From Corynebacterium glyciniphilum AJ 3170 (GTDB lineage: Bacteria > Actinomycetota > Actinomycetes > Mycobacteriales > Mycobacteriaceae): 64,000 nucleotides of DNA. The stretch is taken from the NCBI RefSeq assembly GCF_007673095.1, contig NZ_VDYZ01000002.1, forward strand, positions 286,955 through 350,954, read 5' to 3'. Positions 1-10,383 of the stretch are shown one piece after another; position 1 is the first letter of the stretch; each line of letters starts with the position of its first letter. The notes below the pieces were generated by a model that ran no database searches, was not told where the DNA came from, and saw only the letters and a program-made list of their open reading frames with translations. The position numbers and the translations under genes were made by a program.

Positions 1-120
1 CGCGATCGGACAGACGAGACGGCAAGAGAAGATGAGGACACTCCCGGTCGCTAGAAGTGGCGTCCCTCGTGGGCCTCCTCGTGGCCCGTACAGCCGCCTT
101 CACGGGAAGCCCGGCCCCGT

Positions 121-1485
121 TCAGATCGCGTACTCGAAGCCGATGAGCATCTCGCCGGACACCCAGAAGCCGAGCACACACCACAAGACCGCACCGGCAC
201 CGAGTGCCACGCCCGCCGTGGCGGTGGTCCTCGGCCGCGTGGCAGTCCTCCACGTCCGCACCAGCTCGACAAGCAGGGGAAGTGTGAGCAGCAGCACCGG
301 CACCAGCAGGAGCCGCGGACGGGAGTGCATGATCCCGTCCGACCCCAGGACGATGCCGGCCAGGATGACCGCGGGCAGCCACACCTGCCACGGAATACGT
401 CCGGTCCACAGCATCCAGACCGACACCGCGCACAGCAGGGACACCAGGACCATCGACCAGCTGGAGATCGTGTATCCGGTCAGTTCGCCAGGGAAGTTGC
501 CCGTCACCCACCGCAGCGTCGCCGCCCCCAGGTCGACCCCGGAATGCCAGCCCCGTTCCTGGGCGGCGAAGTACCCGCCGATATCCGCGACCTTGCTGTC
601 GGCCCACGCCAGATAGGCCACGATCCCGAGGGACCCGACCACCGGCGCAGCCACTGCGGCCACAGGAAATGCCCCGGCAGACTGCTCCGGAGGTGGGCGA
701 CGGAGCCGCCACCACCGCCACAGTTCCACGACGGCAGCCACGCACAGGGTGAGGATCAGTGCCGTGGCGGTCAGGCGGGTCGCACCGGCGACCATTGTCA
801 GGACACCAGCCAGGAGGAAACGCCGTCGCAGCAGGAAGTACAGCGCCCAGACCGTCACGGCGGTGAACAGGCTCTCCGAGTAGGGCATCCAGTAGACGAT
901 CCCCATCGGCGCTCCGACCGCCAGTACCGTCACCACCGCGGACAGCACGGCCACCGTCCTGCGGTCGACGGGACCACCACCGTCCGTCCCCCTGCGACGC
1001 CACAACTCCACGGCCAGCATGGACACCCCCCAGGCCAGGGCCACCGTCGCGACGGTGGAGACCATGAGTGCCGCAATGTAGGTGGCGTCCGCCACGTCCA
1101 ACACGGCCATCGGCGCCGCGATGATCCGGACCAGCACAGGATAGCCGGGGAAGAAGGCCACGGACTCCCACTGCACCGGGTCAGCCTGGTCGGGGGACAT
1201 CACGAAACCGGAGTAGCCGTACTCCGAGATCATGGTCATCCAGTGCGCGTCCCACTGCATCAGGACCTCGCGGAGGCTGTGCCCCTCGCGCCCTCCCCAG
1301 ACAGCCATCACGATGAACTGCACGGCCCCGGTCACCACCGTCACGACGGTAGCCACCACCGCCGTGGTCAACGGGAGGTGCACCCGTGTCGCACGGGGTG
1401 TGCGGGGACGTGCGGGCAGTGAAGTATTCACGGTCGACCAGCGTACCGCCTCACCCCGGGCGTAACCCCGGTCACACTTCTCCAT
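121..1485 (-). CDS. PIG-V-like polytopic membrane mannosyltransferase
   Basis: Integral membrane protein of up to 454 aa with about ten hydrophobic segments. Near residue 80 it carries WDAHWMTMISEYGY, which matches the luminal WDxxW(Y)xxIxxxGY signature of PIG-V/GPI mannosyltransferase II and its actinobacterial relatives. By family it would use polyprenyl-phosphate mannose to add mannose to a lipid or protein acceptor on the outer face of the membrane; the acceptor cannot be read from sequence. The ATG at 1485 is preceded by a weak AGGG. A GTG at 1431, 8 nt after a TACGCT hexamer, would give a leaderless start and remove an unusual N-terminal tail, so the true start may be 1431. It is divergent from leuA, and its 5' end abuts the leuA promoter. 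Family confidence is good, substrate unknown. Confidence 0.75.
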   Translation of the reverse strand: MEKCDRGYARGEAVRWSTVNTSLPARPRTPRATRVHLPLTTAVVATVVTVVTGAVQFIVMAVWGGREGHSLREVLMQWDAHWMTMISEYGYSGFVMSPDQADPVQWESVAFFPGYPVLVRIIAAPMAVLDVADATYIAALMVSTVATVALAWGVSMLAVELWRRRGTDGGGPVDRRTVAVLSAVVTVLAVGAPMGIVYWMPYSESLFTAVTVWALYFLLRRRFLLAGVLTMVAGATRLTATALILTLCVAAVVELWRWWRLRRPPPEQSAGAFPVAAVAAPVVGSLGIVAYLAWADSKVADIGGYFAAQERGWHSGVDLGAATLRWVTGNFPGELTGYTISSWSMVLVSLLCAVSVWMLWTGRIPWQVWLPAVILAGIVLGSDGIMHSRPRLLLVPVLLLTLPLLVELVRTWRTATRPRTTATAGVALGAGAVLWCVLGFWVSGEMLIGFEYAI

Positions 1486-1521
1486 TCACACCCTGACGGT
1501 CACCGTGTTACAGTGGTCGCC
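1485..1521 (+). promoter_or_regulatory. leuA promoter (leaderless leader peptide)
   Basis: TTCACA at 1485-1490 and TACAGT at 1509-1514 are separated by 18 nt and resemble sigma-70 type -35 and -10 boxes. The ATG of the leader peptide starts at 1522, 8 nt after the -10, so the transcript probably begins at or next to this ATG. Confidence 0.6.
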
Positions 1522-1578
1522 ATGAATAACTCGCGCGCGCAGCTCCTCCTTCTCTGCCGCGGCGGGGTCAGGTTCTGA
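1522..1578 (+). CDS. leuA leader peptide (attenuator peptide)
   Basis: An 18-codon frame encodes MNNSRAQLLLLCRGGVRF and ends at TGA 1576-1578. Four consecutive leucine codons (CTC CTC CTT CTC, 1543-1554) are the classic signature of ribosome-mediated attenuation of a leucine biosynthetic gene. The peptide lies 87 nt before leuA and just ahead of a perfect hairpin with a T-run. Shortage of charged tRNA-Leu should stall the ribosome on the Leu run and favour read-through. Leucine attenuators ahead of leuA are known in Corynebacterium; this copy is read directly from sequence. Confidence 0.85.
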   Translation: MNNSRAQLLLLCRGGVRF

Positions 1579-1581
1579 AAA

Positions 1582-3519
<1,938 letters not shown>

Positions 3520-3664
3520 GCCCCTGTGACGACAGCTGGCCGGACCTCGGCCACTGTGCGGGAGTGACCGTCGGACCCCTGGCCCCGACAACCGGATCAC
3601 GGTGTGGTGCACCTCCGACAGCCCCGAAGTTCGGGAGCCTTAGCACCCACGGCGTGGCGGAACG

Positions 3665-3670
3665 TATGAT
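3665..3670 (+). promoter_or_regulatory. -10 box of the dnaQ-like gene
   Basis: TATGAT lies 7 nt before ATG 3678, which predicts a leaderless mRNA starting at that ATG. Two upstream in-frame ATGs (3666, 3669) overlap the -10 box and are therefore unlikely starts. Confidence 0.5.
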
Positions 3671-3677
3671 GTCCTCC

Positions 3678-5432
3678 ATGACTTCCCCCGGTTCCGGCCC
3701 CGACGCCGCTGACGGCGCCCCGCGAAGCGGGCAGGGCCGTTCCCGCCGACGCCGTCGTCAGGTTCACCGCCGCTCCGCACCACCGTCAGCCCAGATCGTC
3801 GAGCAGGCCGAGCAGGCCGACAGTACCGGCGCTGTCGGTGCCACCGCCGGTACCGGTGTCGACACCGACAGCGCCCTGCCCCCGAAGACCTCCCGTCGCC
3901 ACCTGCCGAAGACGTTCCACGGCACACTGCCGAGCGTGGAAGAGGCCCCCTTCGTCGAGATCACCGTCGCGACCTCGGGGATTCACCCCAGTACCTCGCG
4001 GCTCGTCGCCTTCTCCGCGACCCTGCACACCGCCGACGGCGAACGTGCCGTCTTCAACGGGAACCGTCCTGCGTCCGCACAGGCCGGCTCCACCGTGGGA
4101 GCGGACGCCCCCGCCGGAGAAGATCAGACGACCGAGGAGACGATTCCGGTCACCGGCATCGTGCAGCAGATCAACCCCGGTGAGGATCCCGGCCCGTGGC
4201 ATCTGCACGGGTACACGGAGGCCGATCTCGGCCAGGCCCCCGGATTCGCCACCGTGGCACCGTTGTTGTTCGACCTCATCGACGGACGGACCCTGATCTG
4301 CCATAATTCCACGTTGACCTGGGGCTTCATCCAGTTCGAGTACCGTCGGGCACAGCGCGCCGCCAACCGTGGCGCCCAGCGGAACAACCCGCGGGGACGG
4401 CGACGTAACCAGCGCCGACCCAAAAAAGTCGCAGTGCCCACGCCGGCGCGCATCGTCGACACCCTGGCGTCGTCGAGACGTGCCGGTGTGCCGGTGGCGG
4501 ACCCCCGGTTGCGGAGCATCGCGGCCCACTACGCCGAGGCCCACGGCCTTGTCCTTCCGTCCGACGCCCTACCGTGGCTGGGTCAGGTCGCGAGTCTGGA
4601 ACGCGCCGACACCCTCGCCGACGACCTGCTGCTCGCCGACAACCGTATCCTCTTTCCGCTCTACCGCACCCAGCGGGACCTGGCTGCGGACACGGCCGAC
4701 AACGCCCCTGGTGGCATGTCGGTCGCTGACCCCTCCGATCTCACCGCCGACCGCTTCGGCCTGCAGCGCAGTACAGTGCGGGTGGACGCGACGACGTCGC
4801 CACGCCCCTTCGGTAATCCCGGCACGCCTGACGGACCGAAGCTGGTACAGGGCATGGAGTTCGTCGTCAGCCCGGATGTCGGGGTCGATCCCGATGTCCT
4901 GATCAGCTCCGCGACCCGCGCGGGCCTGGTCTACAGCGAGAAACTCAACCGGACCTCCAGCCTGGTGGTCTGCAACCGCAGTCATGAACTGCGCGGCAAG
5001 GCGATGCACGGGGAGCGCAAGAACATCCCGCTGTTCACGGACGACGAGTTCCTTGCGGCCCTGGAGGACGTCTCCGACGGCTCGACGGAGATCACCGTGC
5101 CGGACGCCCGGCCTGCGACCCCCAGGATTCCGGCCCCTCAGCGCGGCAAGAACCGCAGCCAGGGAAGAAGCCAGGGACGCGGTCAGAGCCGCAGCCGTAG
5201 CCAGTCCCGCGGTGGTCGCGGCCGTGGCGGCCAGGGCGGCCACAATGACCAGGGTGGAAGAAATGACACCCCGACAGAGACCCCTTCCACCGGTAAGACC
5301 GGTGGCGGTACGGGAGCGGGACGCTCCTCGTCCAACCGGCGGCGGCGCCGTCGGGGATCAGGACGCTCCGGCGGAAACCAGAACCGGCAGAAACAGAACC
5401 AGTCCCACAATCAGAATCAGAAACAAGGGTGA
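3678..5432 (+). CDS. DnaQ-like exonuclease-fold protein with BRCT-like region and RGG/Q-rich tail
   Basis: A 584-aa protein in the position where corynebacteria carry a dnaQ-type gene between leuA and murT. Residues 1-85 are basic and low-complexity. Residues 90-330 resemble a DEDD 3'-5' exonuclease fold, but the Exo I motif (normally DxETTG) reads VEITVATSG at 93-101, so the metal-binding Asp and Glu are Thr96 and Ala98; the protein is unlikely to be an active nuclease. Residues about 390-475 (FVVSPDVGVD onwards) resemble a BRCT domain, a phosphoprotein or DNA-end binding module. The last 95 residues are rich in Arg, Gly, Gln, Ser and Asn, like RGG nucleic-acid-binding tails. It overlaps the upstream end of murT, suggesting cotranscription. 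The fold assignment is by pattern and context. Confidence 0.75.
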   Translation: MTSPGSGPDAADGAPRSGQGRSRRRRRQVHRRSAPPSAQIVEQAEQADSTGAVGATAGTGVDTDSALPPKTSRRHLPKTFHGTLPSVEEAPFVEITVATSGIHPSTSRLVAFSATLHTADGERAVFNGNRPASAQAGSTVGADAPAGEDQTTEETIPVTGIVQQINPGEDPGPWHLHGYTEADLGQAPGFATVAPLLFDLIDGRTLICHNSTLTWGFIQFEYRRAQRAANRGAQRNNPRGRRRNQRRPKKVAVPTPARIVDTLASSRRAGVPVADPRLRSIAAHYAEAHGLVLPSDALPWLGQVASLERADTLADDLLLADNRILFPLYRTQRDLAADTADNAPGGMSVADPSDLTADRFGLQRSTVRVDATTSPRPFGNPGTPDGPKLVQGMEFVVSPDVGVDPDVLISSATRAGLVYSEKLNRTSSLVVCNRSHELRGKAMHGERKNIPLFTDDEFLAALEDVSDGSTEITVPDARPATPRIPAPQRGKNRSQGRSQGRGQSRSRSQSRGGRGRGGQGGHNDQGGRNDTPTETPSTGKTGGGTGAGRSSSNRRRRRRGSGRSGGNQNRQKQNQSHNQNQKQG

Positions 5433-5440
5433 TCGAAGCA

Positions 5441-6703
5441 ATGGGTGTGTTGACCTCACTTGCTGTCCGTGCCGCGGACCTCGCGACCTGGGCGTCGAAG
5501 AAGACGGGCCGTGGTTCCGGCGGCATGATCGGCGGGCTCATCGCCGACATGATTGACCCCAAGCTCATGGAGCAGCTCGGTGACGGTCGCCCCTGCACCA
5601 TCGTCACCGGGACGAACGGCAAGTCCACGACCACCCGCATGCTCGCCGAAGCGGTCCGCACGCTGGGCACGGTCGCCACCAACGACGGCGGCGACAACAT
5701 GGACGCCGGGGTCATCTCCGCTCTGCTGGCAGGTCGTGGCCGCGACCGTATCGTCCTGGAGGTCGACGAACTCCACGTTCCCGCCATCGCCGAGAAGCTC
5801 GACTGCGATGTGCTGGTCCTGCTCAACCTGTCCCGCGACCAGCTCGACCGCGTCGGCGAGATCAACAAGATCGAGCGAGTTCTGCGGGAGTGCGTGGAGA
5901 AGCGCCCCGGCATGACCGTCATCGCCAACTGTGACGACGTCCAGGTCACCTCGGTGGCGTGGGACTGCCCGAACGTCGTGTGGGTCTCCGCCGGTGTCGG
6001 TTTCACCGGTGACTCCACGTCCTGCCCCCGCACCGGCGGTGCGGTGGTCCGCACCGAGAAAGCCGACGGCTCGCCGGACTGGTTCGCGGTGAAGCATCTG
6101 CCGGACGGCCGGGAGTTCCGTCGCCCGACCCCCACCTGGACCGTCACCGCAGAGGGACTGACCACCCCGGACGGGGAGCTGATGCCGATGTCGCTGAAGC
6201 TGCCGGGCAACGCCAACCGGGGCAATGCCGCCCAGGCCATCGCCGCCGCCGTGGCACTGGGAGTGGACGAGACGACAGCGCTCGCCGCCGCCGAACGTGT
6301 CGACGATGTCGCCGGGCGGTACTCCACCGTCAACCTCGAGGGGCGCGAGATCCACCTGCTCCTCGCGAAGAATCCTGCGGGGTGGCAGGAGGCCCTGTCC
6401 ATGGTCGACCGTTCGGCGGACGGTCTGGTCATCGCGGTCAACGGCCAGGTCGCCGACGGGCAGGACCTGTCCTGGCTGTGGGACGTGAAGTTCGAGAACT
6501 TCGAGGACATCAAGGTCGTCGCCGCCGGTGAACGGTCGGCCGACCTGGCGGTCCGGTTGGGCTACGCCGGTGTGGAACACCAGACCGTCGCCGACACCGT
6601 CGCCGCGGTGCGTGCCTGCCCACCCGGTCGTGTGGAGGTGCTGGCCAATTACACCGCCTTCCGTGACCTGCGCAAGGACCTGCAGAAGGAGATCTCCCAG
6701 TGA
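5441..6703 (+). CDS. murT: Lipid II isoglutaminyl synthase, Mur-ligase-like subunit
   Basis: MurT with GatD amidates the alpha-carboxyl of D-Glu in lipid II, giving D-isoglutamine in peptidoglycan. The 420-aa protein has the Mur ligase P-loop GTNGKST at 57-63, the Mur central domain, and the C-terminal DUF1727 region with WxWDVxFE (SWLWDVKFENFED). S. aureus-type MurT has a four-cysteine zinc ribbon inserted in the central domain; here the region around Cys195 reads SCPRTGG and later WFAVKHLPDGREF, so only one of the four cysteines remains. ATG 5441 is preferred over an overlapping GTG at 5429; an AAGGG lies about 12 nt upstream. Its 3' end overlaps gatD by 4 nt. Confidence 0.93.
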   Translation: MGVLTSLAVRAADLATWASKKTGRGSGGMIGGLIADMIDPKLMEQLGDGRPCTIVTGTNGKSTTTRMLAEAVRTLGTVATNDGGDNMDAGVISALLAGRGRDRIVLEVDELHVPAIAEKLDCDVLVLLNLSRDQLDRVGEINKIERVLRECVEKRPGMTVIANCDDVQVTSVAWDCPNVVWVSAGVGFTGDSTSCPRTGGAVVRTEKADGSPDWFAVKHLPDGREFRRPTPTWTVTAEGLTTPDGELMPMSLKLPGNANRGNAAQAIAAAVALGVDETTALAAAERVDDVAGRYSTVNLEGREIHLLLAKNPAGWQEALSMVDRSADGLVIAVNGQVADGQDLSWLWDVKFENFEDIKVVAAGERSADLAVRLGYAGVEHQTVADTVAAVRACPPGRVEVLANYTAFRDLRKDLQKEISQ

Positions 6704-7530
6704 ATGCCGCCCGTGAAGCGACCCTGAATATCGGCCTCGTCCTGCCTGACGTCCTGGGCACCTACGGCGACGACGGTAATGCGCTGGTCCTGCGTCAGCG
6801 TGCCCGGATGCGCGGTATCAGCGCCGAGATCCACCCCATCACTCTCGGGGACGGTGTTCCGGAGACCCTGGACATCTACACCGTCGGTGGTGGCGAGGAC
6901 GTGGCCCAGATCCTCGCCGCAGACCATCTGATCGCCGACGGGGCGATGGCGCGCGCGGTCCAGGCCGGCCGGCCGGTCCTCGCGATCTGTGCCGGTCTGC
7001 AGGTCTTCGGCACCTCCTTCCGCGCCTCGGACCGGATGGTCGACGGCCTGGGCCTCCTCGACGTCACCACGTCCTCCCTGCAGAACCGCATGATCGGCGA
7101 AGTGCGGTCCAACCCGGACCTGAAGGGCTTCGGGCTGACCGCCGGTTCACTCGGCTCGGCAGGGGTGTTGACCGAGCCGCTGACCGGCTTCGCGAACCAC
7201 CAGGGGGCGACACTGCTGGGACCGGACGCCTCCCCGCTGGGGTACGTCACCGAAGGGGTGGGCAACACGGACGCCCACGGCGCCCTGTCCGGTGGACTGG
7301 GCCACGACCGCGCAGGCAAGGAAGTGTACTTCGAGGGTGCGGTGCAGGGCTCGATCGTGGCGACGTACATGCACGGCCCGATACTCGCCCGGAACCCCCA
7401 GCTGGCTGATCTGCTGCTCGCCTCCGCGATGGACACCACGCTCGCCGAGCTGCCCCCGTTGACCGGTGCTTTCGCCACCCAGCTCGACGAGGAGGTCGCC
7501 CGGCTGAGGTCGGAGCGGTTGAAGGCCTGA
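6700..7530 (+). CDS. gatD: Lipid II isoglutaminyl synthase, glutamine amidotransferase subunit
   Basis: A class I, CobB/CobQ-like glutaminase of 276 aa that supplies ammonia to MurT for amidation of D-Glu in lipid II. The nucleophile is Cys97 in LAICAGLQ and the catalytic His is His225 in TYMHGP; the family signature LVLPDVLGTYGDDGN is at residues 13-27. The GTG start at 6700 overlaps the murT stop (GTGA) and follows AAGGAG by 8 nt, so translation is coupled and the two subunits are probably made in equal amounts. It is annotated cobQ2 in older C. glutamicum entries. The gene runs convergently into the minus-strand reductase gene with only 12 nt between stops. Confidence 0.95.
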   Translation: MNAAREATLNIGLVLPDVLGTYGDDGNALVLRQRARMRGISAEIHPITLGDGVPETLDIYTVGGGEDVAQILAADHLIADGAMARAVQAGRPVLAICAGLQVFGTSFRASDRMVDGLGLLDVTTSSLQNRMIGEVRSNPDLKGFGLTAGSLGSAGVLTEPLTGFANHQGATLLGPDASPLGYVTEGVGNTDAHGALSGGLGHDRAGKEVYFEGAVQGSIVATYMHGPILARNPQLADLLLASAMDTTLAELPPLTGAFATQLDEEVARLRSERLKA

Positions 7531-7542
7531 TCCCGCTTCTGC

Positions 7543-8598
7543 TCAGACGAACGCGCCCCGCTCGTCGCCGTCCAGCACATCCTCGCTGCGGGGCGGCTCC
7601 GGCGCAGTCCCCGCACCGAACGGTGAACCACCCAGCGACTCTCGACCGTGCGGGGTGTAGAAGTTCGCGGGGTCAGGACCGCACGCGATGATCCCCGAGG
7701 GGTTCACCTGTGTGATGACCGTGTAGTAGTGCTCCTTGATCTGCGGGAAGTTCACCGTGTCACCGAAACCGGGGGTCTGGAAGAGATCGCGGAGATAGCC
7801 CCACAGGTTCGGCTTCTGCGCAATCGTGTAGCGGTTGCACTTGAAGAGTCCGTGGTACACCATGTCGAACCGGATCAGCGTGGCGAACAGGTTCACGTCC
7901 GCCAGGGTGATCTGATCGCCGACGAGATAGCGCTGTCGACCAAGCCGCTCCTCCAGTTCGTCGAGCATGGTGAACAGCTCATCGACGGCACGGTCGTAAG
8001 TCTCCTGACTGTCCGCCAGTCCGCACCGGTAGACGCCGACGTTGACGGAGCTGAACATCCGCTCGGACAGCTCGTCGATCTCAACCCGCAGGTGCTCCGG
8101 GTAGAGGTCGGGTGCGCCGGGGCGATGGAACTTCGTCCATTCGGTGGCGAAGTCAGCCACCAGAGTCGGAAAATCATTCGTGATCACCGCGGCTGAGTCA
8201 ATGTCGACCAACGCGGGGACGGTGACGCCGCCGGTGTAACCGGGATGCCGGTGAAGGTAGCAGTCGCGCAGGCGCCCGACACCCAGCACTGGGTCGACGG
8301 AGTCGTCATAGAGGTCGAAAGTCCAGGACTTCCAGTCATGCGTGGGGCCGCACATCCCGAGCGAGACCGCGTCCTCGAGGCCGAGGAGCCGTCGGACGAT
8401 GATCGCACGGTGGGCGAACGGGCACGCCCGGGCCCCGACGAGACGGTAGGTGTCTGACGCGACCGGCCGGAACCGGGGCTGCCCCTGCCCGCCGGGGTGG
8501 GTGGACGGGTCGGCTACCACCCTGTCGTCGAAGCCGTCCACATCGAGCTGGAAACCGGTGTCCTCTGTGCCTTCTGTGTCCTCTGCTGTCGTGCTCAC
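7543..8598 (-). CDS. Glutathionyl-hydroquinone-reductase-like (Xi-class GST) protein
   Basis: A 351-aa soluble protein of the YqjG/ECM4 family. The N-terminal thioredoxin fold has ACPFAHR with Cys59, equivalent to the CPWAHR active site of glutathionyl-hydroquinone reductases, and the C-terminal helical GST domain includes LADVNLFATLIRFD. These enzymes reduce thiol-quinone conjugates. Corynebacteria use mycothiol rather than glutathione, so the physiological thiol is unclear. GTG 8598 follows AAGGAG by 7 nt and overlaps the stop of the LDH2-family gene (GTGA), so the two form an operon read away from the gntR gene. Confidence 0.85.
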   Translation of the reverse strand: MSTTAEDTEGTEDTGFQLDVDGFDDRVVADPSTHPGGQGQPRFRPVASDTYRLVGARACPFAHRAIIVRRLLGLEDAVSLGMCGPTHDWKSWTFDLYDDSVDPVLGVGRLRDCYLHRHPGYTGGVTVPALVDIDSAAVITNDFPTLVADFATEWTKFHRPGAPDLYPEHLRVEIDELSERMFSSVNVGVYRCGLADSQETYDRAVDELFTMLDELEERLGRQRYLVGDQITLADVNLFATLIRFDMVYHGLFKCNRYTIAQKPNLWGYLRDLFQTPGFGDTVNFPQIKEHYYTVITQVNPSGIIACGPDPANFYTPHGRESLGGSPFGAGTAPEPPRSEDVLDGDERGAFV

Positions 8599-9560
8599 GG
8601 GTTACTCCTTTCCACGAGTGCCTGGTAGACGTCGTCGGCGATGTCGAGCACCTGCGCCGGCGGTCGTCGCCGTCCGGGCAGGGTCATCCCGTAATTCTCC
8701 TCGAGACGGTGTAGTTGTGCACCCAGTCGCTCCGTGTAACCCCCTGTCGCAGACTCAGGATGGACGGCGAGCAGGAACATCCCGACCGAGGGGCTGTCAC
8801 GCCCGGCATCGAACCCTGAGGCATCGGTGGACCACCGGGCGCCGGCGAACGCGGCGAGGGCCTCGACCATCAGCCCGATATTCGTCATCTTCTGCCCACC
8901 CGCCGGACGGAGAGAGCCCGTGAGCGCGTCGGCGGCATCGGTCGTCGGACGTCCCTCCTGGTCGACGGCCCACGCCGACGGAATCTCCCGTCCTTCCTCG
9001 GCGTGGCGTCGGACGGTGACATACGCAGCTGCGCTGATCCCCTGGTCTATCACCAGTGGGGACGGCTCCGCCGGCGCTGCGAACGACATCGGGTTCGTCC
9101 CGAGGACTGCGGTGGCGGCACCGTCCGGGGCGACGAGGGCCGGAGAGTTTGCGACCGCAAGGGACATGAGCCCGTGGTCTGCCAGCACCGTCGTGTAATA
9201 GGCGAGTTCACCACAGGTGAACGAGTTGTGCAGACGCAGCACCGCAACGCCCTGCTCACCTGCAGCTTCGAGCAGTGTGGGTAGTGCGGTGTCGAATGCC
9301 CCCTGCGCTGTACCTTCGACGGCATCGACGCTGACGACCGCTCCAGACCGGGAGACCGAGGGAACTGCCACACCGTTGAGAGCTCCCCGTCGGAGAGCTG
9401 TGAGGTAGTCCAGGAGGTGCAGGACGCCCACCTCCGCACGTCCGCGGGTCTCGGCGGCGACGGTGGCCCGGGCGAGACTACCTGCGGTCAGTTCATTCGC
9501 GCCGGCGCGTCGGAGAACGTCCCGGCACAGTGTTTCGAGCGTGTCCGGAGAGATCTCCAC
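8595..9560 (-). CDS. LDH2/MDH2-family NAD(P)H-dependent oxidoreductase
   Basis: A 321-aa protein of the malate/L-lactate dehydrogenase (YlbC/DpkA) family, which includes ureidoglycolate dehydrogenase and delta1-pyrroline/piperideine-2-carboxylate reductase. Family features are RGRAEVGVLHLLDYL near the N-terminus, VAVLRLHNSFTCGELAYYT, LGTNPMSFAAP and the C-terminal QVLDIADDVYQAL. GTG 9560 follows AAAGGCGG; a GTG at 9596 would start inside the operator palindrome and is less likely. It is the first gene of a two-gene unit with the reductase at 7543-8598 and is divergent from the GntR gene. An imine-reductase role would fit the neighbouring amine-oxidase and aldehyde dehydrogenase genes, but that is inference. 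Confidence 0.85.
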   Translation of the reverse strand: MEISPDTLETLCRDVLRRAGANELTAGSLARATVAAETRGRAEVGVLHLLDYLTALRRGALNGVAVPSVSRSGAVVSVDAVEGTAQGAFDTALPTLLEAAGEQGVAVLRLHNSFTCGELAYYTTVLADHGLMSLAVANSPALVAPDGAATAVLGTNPMSFAAPAEPSPLVIDQGISAAAYVTVRRHAEEGREIPSAWAVDQEGRPTTDAADALTGSLRPAGGQKMTNIGLMVEALAAFAGARWSTDASGFDAGRDSPSVGMFLLAVHPESATGGYTERLGAQLHRLEENYGMTLPGRRRPPAQVLDIADDVYQALVERSNP

Positions 9561-9585
9561 GGGTGCGACCGCCTTTCGTCGGTGA

Positions 9586-9600
9586 TTTGTGATCACGAAA
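9586..9600. promoter_or_regulatory. Candidate GntR operator A
   Basis: TTTGTGATCACGAAA is a near-perfect palindrome around TGATCA in the divergent region between the LDH2-family gene and gntR. The same core occurs at 10384-10404 and 15538-15552. Confidence 0.55.
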
Positions 9601-9666
9601 CTATCTCCCTACGACGTCCGATGCAAGGCCAGGTCGCCCGGGGACGGCCCCCTCCGCCGCCCTCGG

Positions 9667-9672
9667 TATAGT
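9667..9672 (+). promoter_or_regulatory. -10 box of the gntR gene
   Basis: TATAGT ends 7 nt before ATG 9680, predicting a leaderless transcript. A GTG at 9671 overlaps the box and is an unlikely start. Confidence 0.5.
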
Positions 9673-9679
9673 GAACCGC

Positions 9680-10345
9680 ATGGCACTCAGTCGACTGCAG
9701 ACCACCGACCGCGTAGGCGACCTCGCCTACGAGGCGATCCATGCTGCAATCGTCAACGGCAACTACGAAGCAGGACGACGGCTGCAGATCCGGGACCTCG
9801 CTGAAGAACTCGGCATCAGCGTGATGCCGGTGCGCGAGGCCATCAAACGACTCGAGGAAGTCGGCCTCGTCGAGACACGCCCCCGTCGCGGTGCCGTCGT
9901 CAAGGCGTTCTCCCCCGAAGAACTGCTGGACATCTACGAGGTCCGCCGGGTTCTCGAGGTCCGCGCCACCGAGACAGGCATCACAGCACTGGAACCGGAG
10001 GACCTCCAGACCCTCGAAACCCTGTACGACAGGATGCACAGTGCCCTGGAGCGCGGCGACGTGATCGGTTACCTCTCCCTCGACGAGGAACTACTGGGGA
10101 CGATTTACGGAGCGTCCGGCAACAGGGTGCTGGACGAGACGATCCGGAGCCTGTGGGCCCGGTGCCGTCACTTCAAGATCGTCGGCGCGCGGGATGAACT
10201 GGAGTCCGGTTCCACCACGGAGCTGCTCACACACCAGCGCCATCTCATCGAAGCAGCACAGACCGGGGATGTGTCGGCGGCGGTGGCGATCACCGACGCC
10301 TCGCTGAACTCTGCCATCGAGCGCATCCGCGACGCCCTGAGCTGA
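9680..10345 (+). CDS. GntR-family (FadR-type) transcriptional regulator
   Basis: A 221-aa regulator with an N-terminal winged helix (IRDLAEELGISVMPVREAIKR at about 35-55, the GntR signature) and a C-terminal all-helical FCD/FadR-like ligand-binding domain (LLDIYEVRRVLEVRATE through ELLTHQRHLIEAAQTGD). The gene lies between two outward-facing catabolic units. Palindromes with a TGATCAC core lie upstream of the LDH2-type gene (9586-9600), the FAD oxidoreductase gene (10384-10404) and the aldo/keto reductase gene (15538-15554), which makes it the likely local regulator. The effector is unknown; FadR-type regulators usually bind a carboxylate or metal-chelated acid. Confidence 0.92.
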   Translation: MALSRLQTTDRVGDLAYEAIHAAIVNGNYEAGRRLQIRDLAEELGISVMPVREAIKRLEEVGLVETRPRRGAVVKAFSPEELLDIYEVRRVLEVRATETGITALEPEDLQTLETLYDRMHSALERGDVIGYLSLDEELLGTIYGASGNRVLDETIRSLWARCRHFKIVGARDELESGSTTELLTHQRHLIEAAQTGDVSAAVAITDASLNSAIERIRDALS

Positions 10346-10383
10346 CCCGGCACGCACAGTTGAGCCGTAGTGCAAAACTTCCC

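Noticed and set aside
1..120. Possible short genes and a GGGCC/GGCCC hairpin left of the mannosyltransferase gene
   Set aside because: Frames show no family resemblance or ribosome site; the 5-bp stem at 71-87 is too weak to call a terminator.
325..1422. Long plus-strand frame opposite the mannosyltransferase gene
   Set aside because: Composition (Arg/His/Gln/Pro-rich) is that of an antisense shadow in high-GC DNA.
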